From Symbiodinium natans (taxonomy: Eukaryota > Sar > Dinophyceae > Suessiales > Symbiodiniaceae): a stretch of DNA of 64,000 nt. Of this stretch, positions 62,990 through 64,000 are shown one piece after another. The stretch lies in assembly GCA_905221605.1 (NCBI GenBank), contig CAJNDS010001269.1:449501-513500 (forward strand), given 5' to 3'. Position 1 is the first letter of the stretch. The number at the start of each line of letters is the position of its first letter. Position numbers and translations under genes: made by a program. Under the pieces are notes generated by a model. That model saw only the letters and a program-made list of their open reading frames with translations, ran no database searches and had not been told where the DNA came from.

Positions 62990-63540
62990 ACTCACTCCCA
63001 AGGATAGAAAGGTTGCTCTAGGTAATCCATAAGCAGACCCTCCTTTACAACGAGGCAGCGCGGGACTTTGCGGCCCGGACTTGCGAACTGCCCCGGAGTT
63101 TGGCACGCCCCCAAACTGGCTGTAAGCTAGCCTGGCCGTATCTTGTATTCCAAAGGCCTCCGTCGCCAACCGGGTCTACGACTTCGGACCTGTACCTTGA
63201 AGACGGAAATGTCCTTTCTGAGAGCCGAGATGCTGGAATGACATGCTCCAAGTCCACCAGTGAGTGTCCCTTGTCGAAATCCTGTCCCAGGCTTGGCCCA
63301 AGTCCGGAAAAAGAGGGTTGCTTTTCAAGATCATGTTTGTCGCGTAAGTGTGGAGTTCTCGACAAAGGGGCTCTGCAGGACTTAAAATGGAGTTGACTTT
63401 GAAGGCCGAGCGAAAGCGCACAGTTTGGGGCTTACCTGCCTCTGGTAGGCTCGGCGCGCGAGATCTTGGCTTTGACCACGGGGCATTTACCTCAGAGAAG
63501 GTGCCCACAAATGGGGGCGGCATATAAGGATGGAACAATC
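62990..63540. other. ORF-dense stretch, possible exon(s)
   Basis: Long overlapping frames are open on both strands: minus 63176-63538 (120 codons), minus 63045-63365 and plus 63100-63396. There are no repeats inside; the region lies just left of an inverted-repeat element (63545-63663). Low stop density suggests coding sequence, but strand and frame cannot be chosen. No motif recognised. Confidence 0.2.
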
Positions 63541-63544
63541 CATA

Positions 63545-63663
63545 GTTGGAGGTTCCTGGGTAGCTTTAAGTAATGTTCCAAAGGGAAGTATGTTTATAAC
63601 CAGCTATTTCCTGATTTAGGGTACTTTATAACCCTACTTATAACTACCCATGAACCTTCAAGT
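63545..63663. mobile_element. MITE family 4, copy
   Basis: GTTGGAGGTTCCTGGGTAGC at the left and TAACTACCCATGAACCTTCA at the right, with inner CCTACTTATAA/TTTATAACC pairing. Confidence 0.75.
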
Positions 63664-64000
63664 TGACAACATATACAAGATCCCAATAACATCATGATCA
63701 TCCCTTTAGAATCGCCATAGAGTTGTACTCTAAATCGCCACACATACCCATTCAATAAGCCCTATACATTCGGCCTGTCTGATGGAGCTTCTGGTACTGT
63801 AGCTCTCCATCGACGGCTGTTCAACTTGTGAGGACGCACCCCCCCACCCCCCACCCCTCCCCCCGTCAACATCGGTGTAGGGCTAGCTCTAGTGCGTCTT
63901 TAGGGTTTAGGCGGTTTCGGGTTTACGTAGTTCTGAGCCATGAAGGTAGCTCTCTAAGTCAAGGTCCTTTTTTGGGGGGAGGGGGGGGGGCTCATAGCAG

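Overview
The window looks like nuclear DNA of a eukaryote, most likely an alga or other protist. About 75 blocks of the plant/algal/alveolate-type telomere motif TTTAGGG (CCCTAAA on the other strand) are scattered through it in both orientations. It also carries many short inverted-repeat (MITE-like) elements, long C/G and T/G homopolymers and microsatellites. No long intronless ORF, operon, rRNA, tRNA or known protein family is recognisable. TTTAGGG telomeres occur in land plants, several green algae, dinoflagellates and chromerids; I cannot place the organism more precisely and name no species.

Layout. (1) 1-31 kb: telomere-like blocks every few hundred bases, mostly separated by 70-160 bp GC-rich islands or longer spacers with MITEs; a pure (CAG)30 tract lies near 25.4 kb. 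(2) 31.0-37.9 kb: a telomere-repeat desert holding a ~3.6 kb composite element (about 31.90-35.54 kb). This element is bounded by inverted copies of a poly-C plus CCATGGACCTACC end. It contains a ~264 bp hairpin-rich tandem array and a segment present three times. (3) 37.9-61 kb: telomere-like blocks and MITEs again, densest at 47-49.4 kb and 54-59 kb. (4) 61-64 kb: few repeats and long overlapping open frames on both strands.

Main reading. The blocks are not arranged at random. A CCCTAAA block is usually followed 70-160 bp later by a TTTAGGG block, whereas the reverse order is separated by longer and far more variable distances. The short CCCTAAA-to-TTTAGGG islands have the size of small exons. 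Many can be read as AG-exon-GT units in which the intron starts with or near GTTTAGGG and ends with CCCTAAAC plus a pyrimidine/AG stretch. Several neighbouring islands can be joined in phase by eye (6.9-7.8, 19.2-19.7, 30.6-31.0, 47.4-48.1 and 48.1-49.4 kb), and some of the implied introns are made almost wholly of TTTAGGG repeats. I therefore propose that telomere-like arrays largely occupy intron ends here, possibly as introner-like sequence. This is an inference: islands this short are often open in several frames by chance, strand is often ambiguous, and no product is recognised. All gene models below carry low confidence.

At least eight families of 90-180 bp inverted-repeat elements were found by comparing copies inside the window. 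Several families share a TTTTTGGGG core a short distance inside the left end, and in two families this core has expanded into long T-run/G-run tracts.
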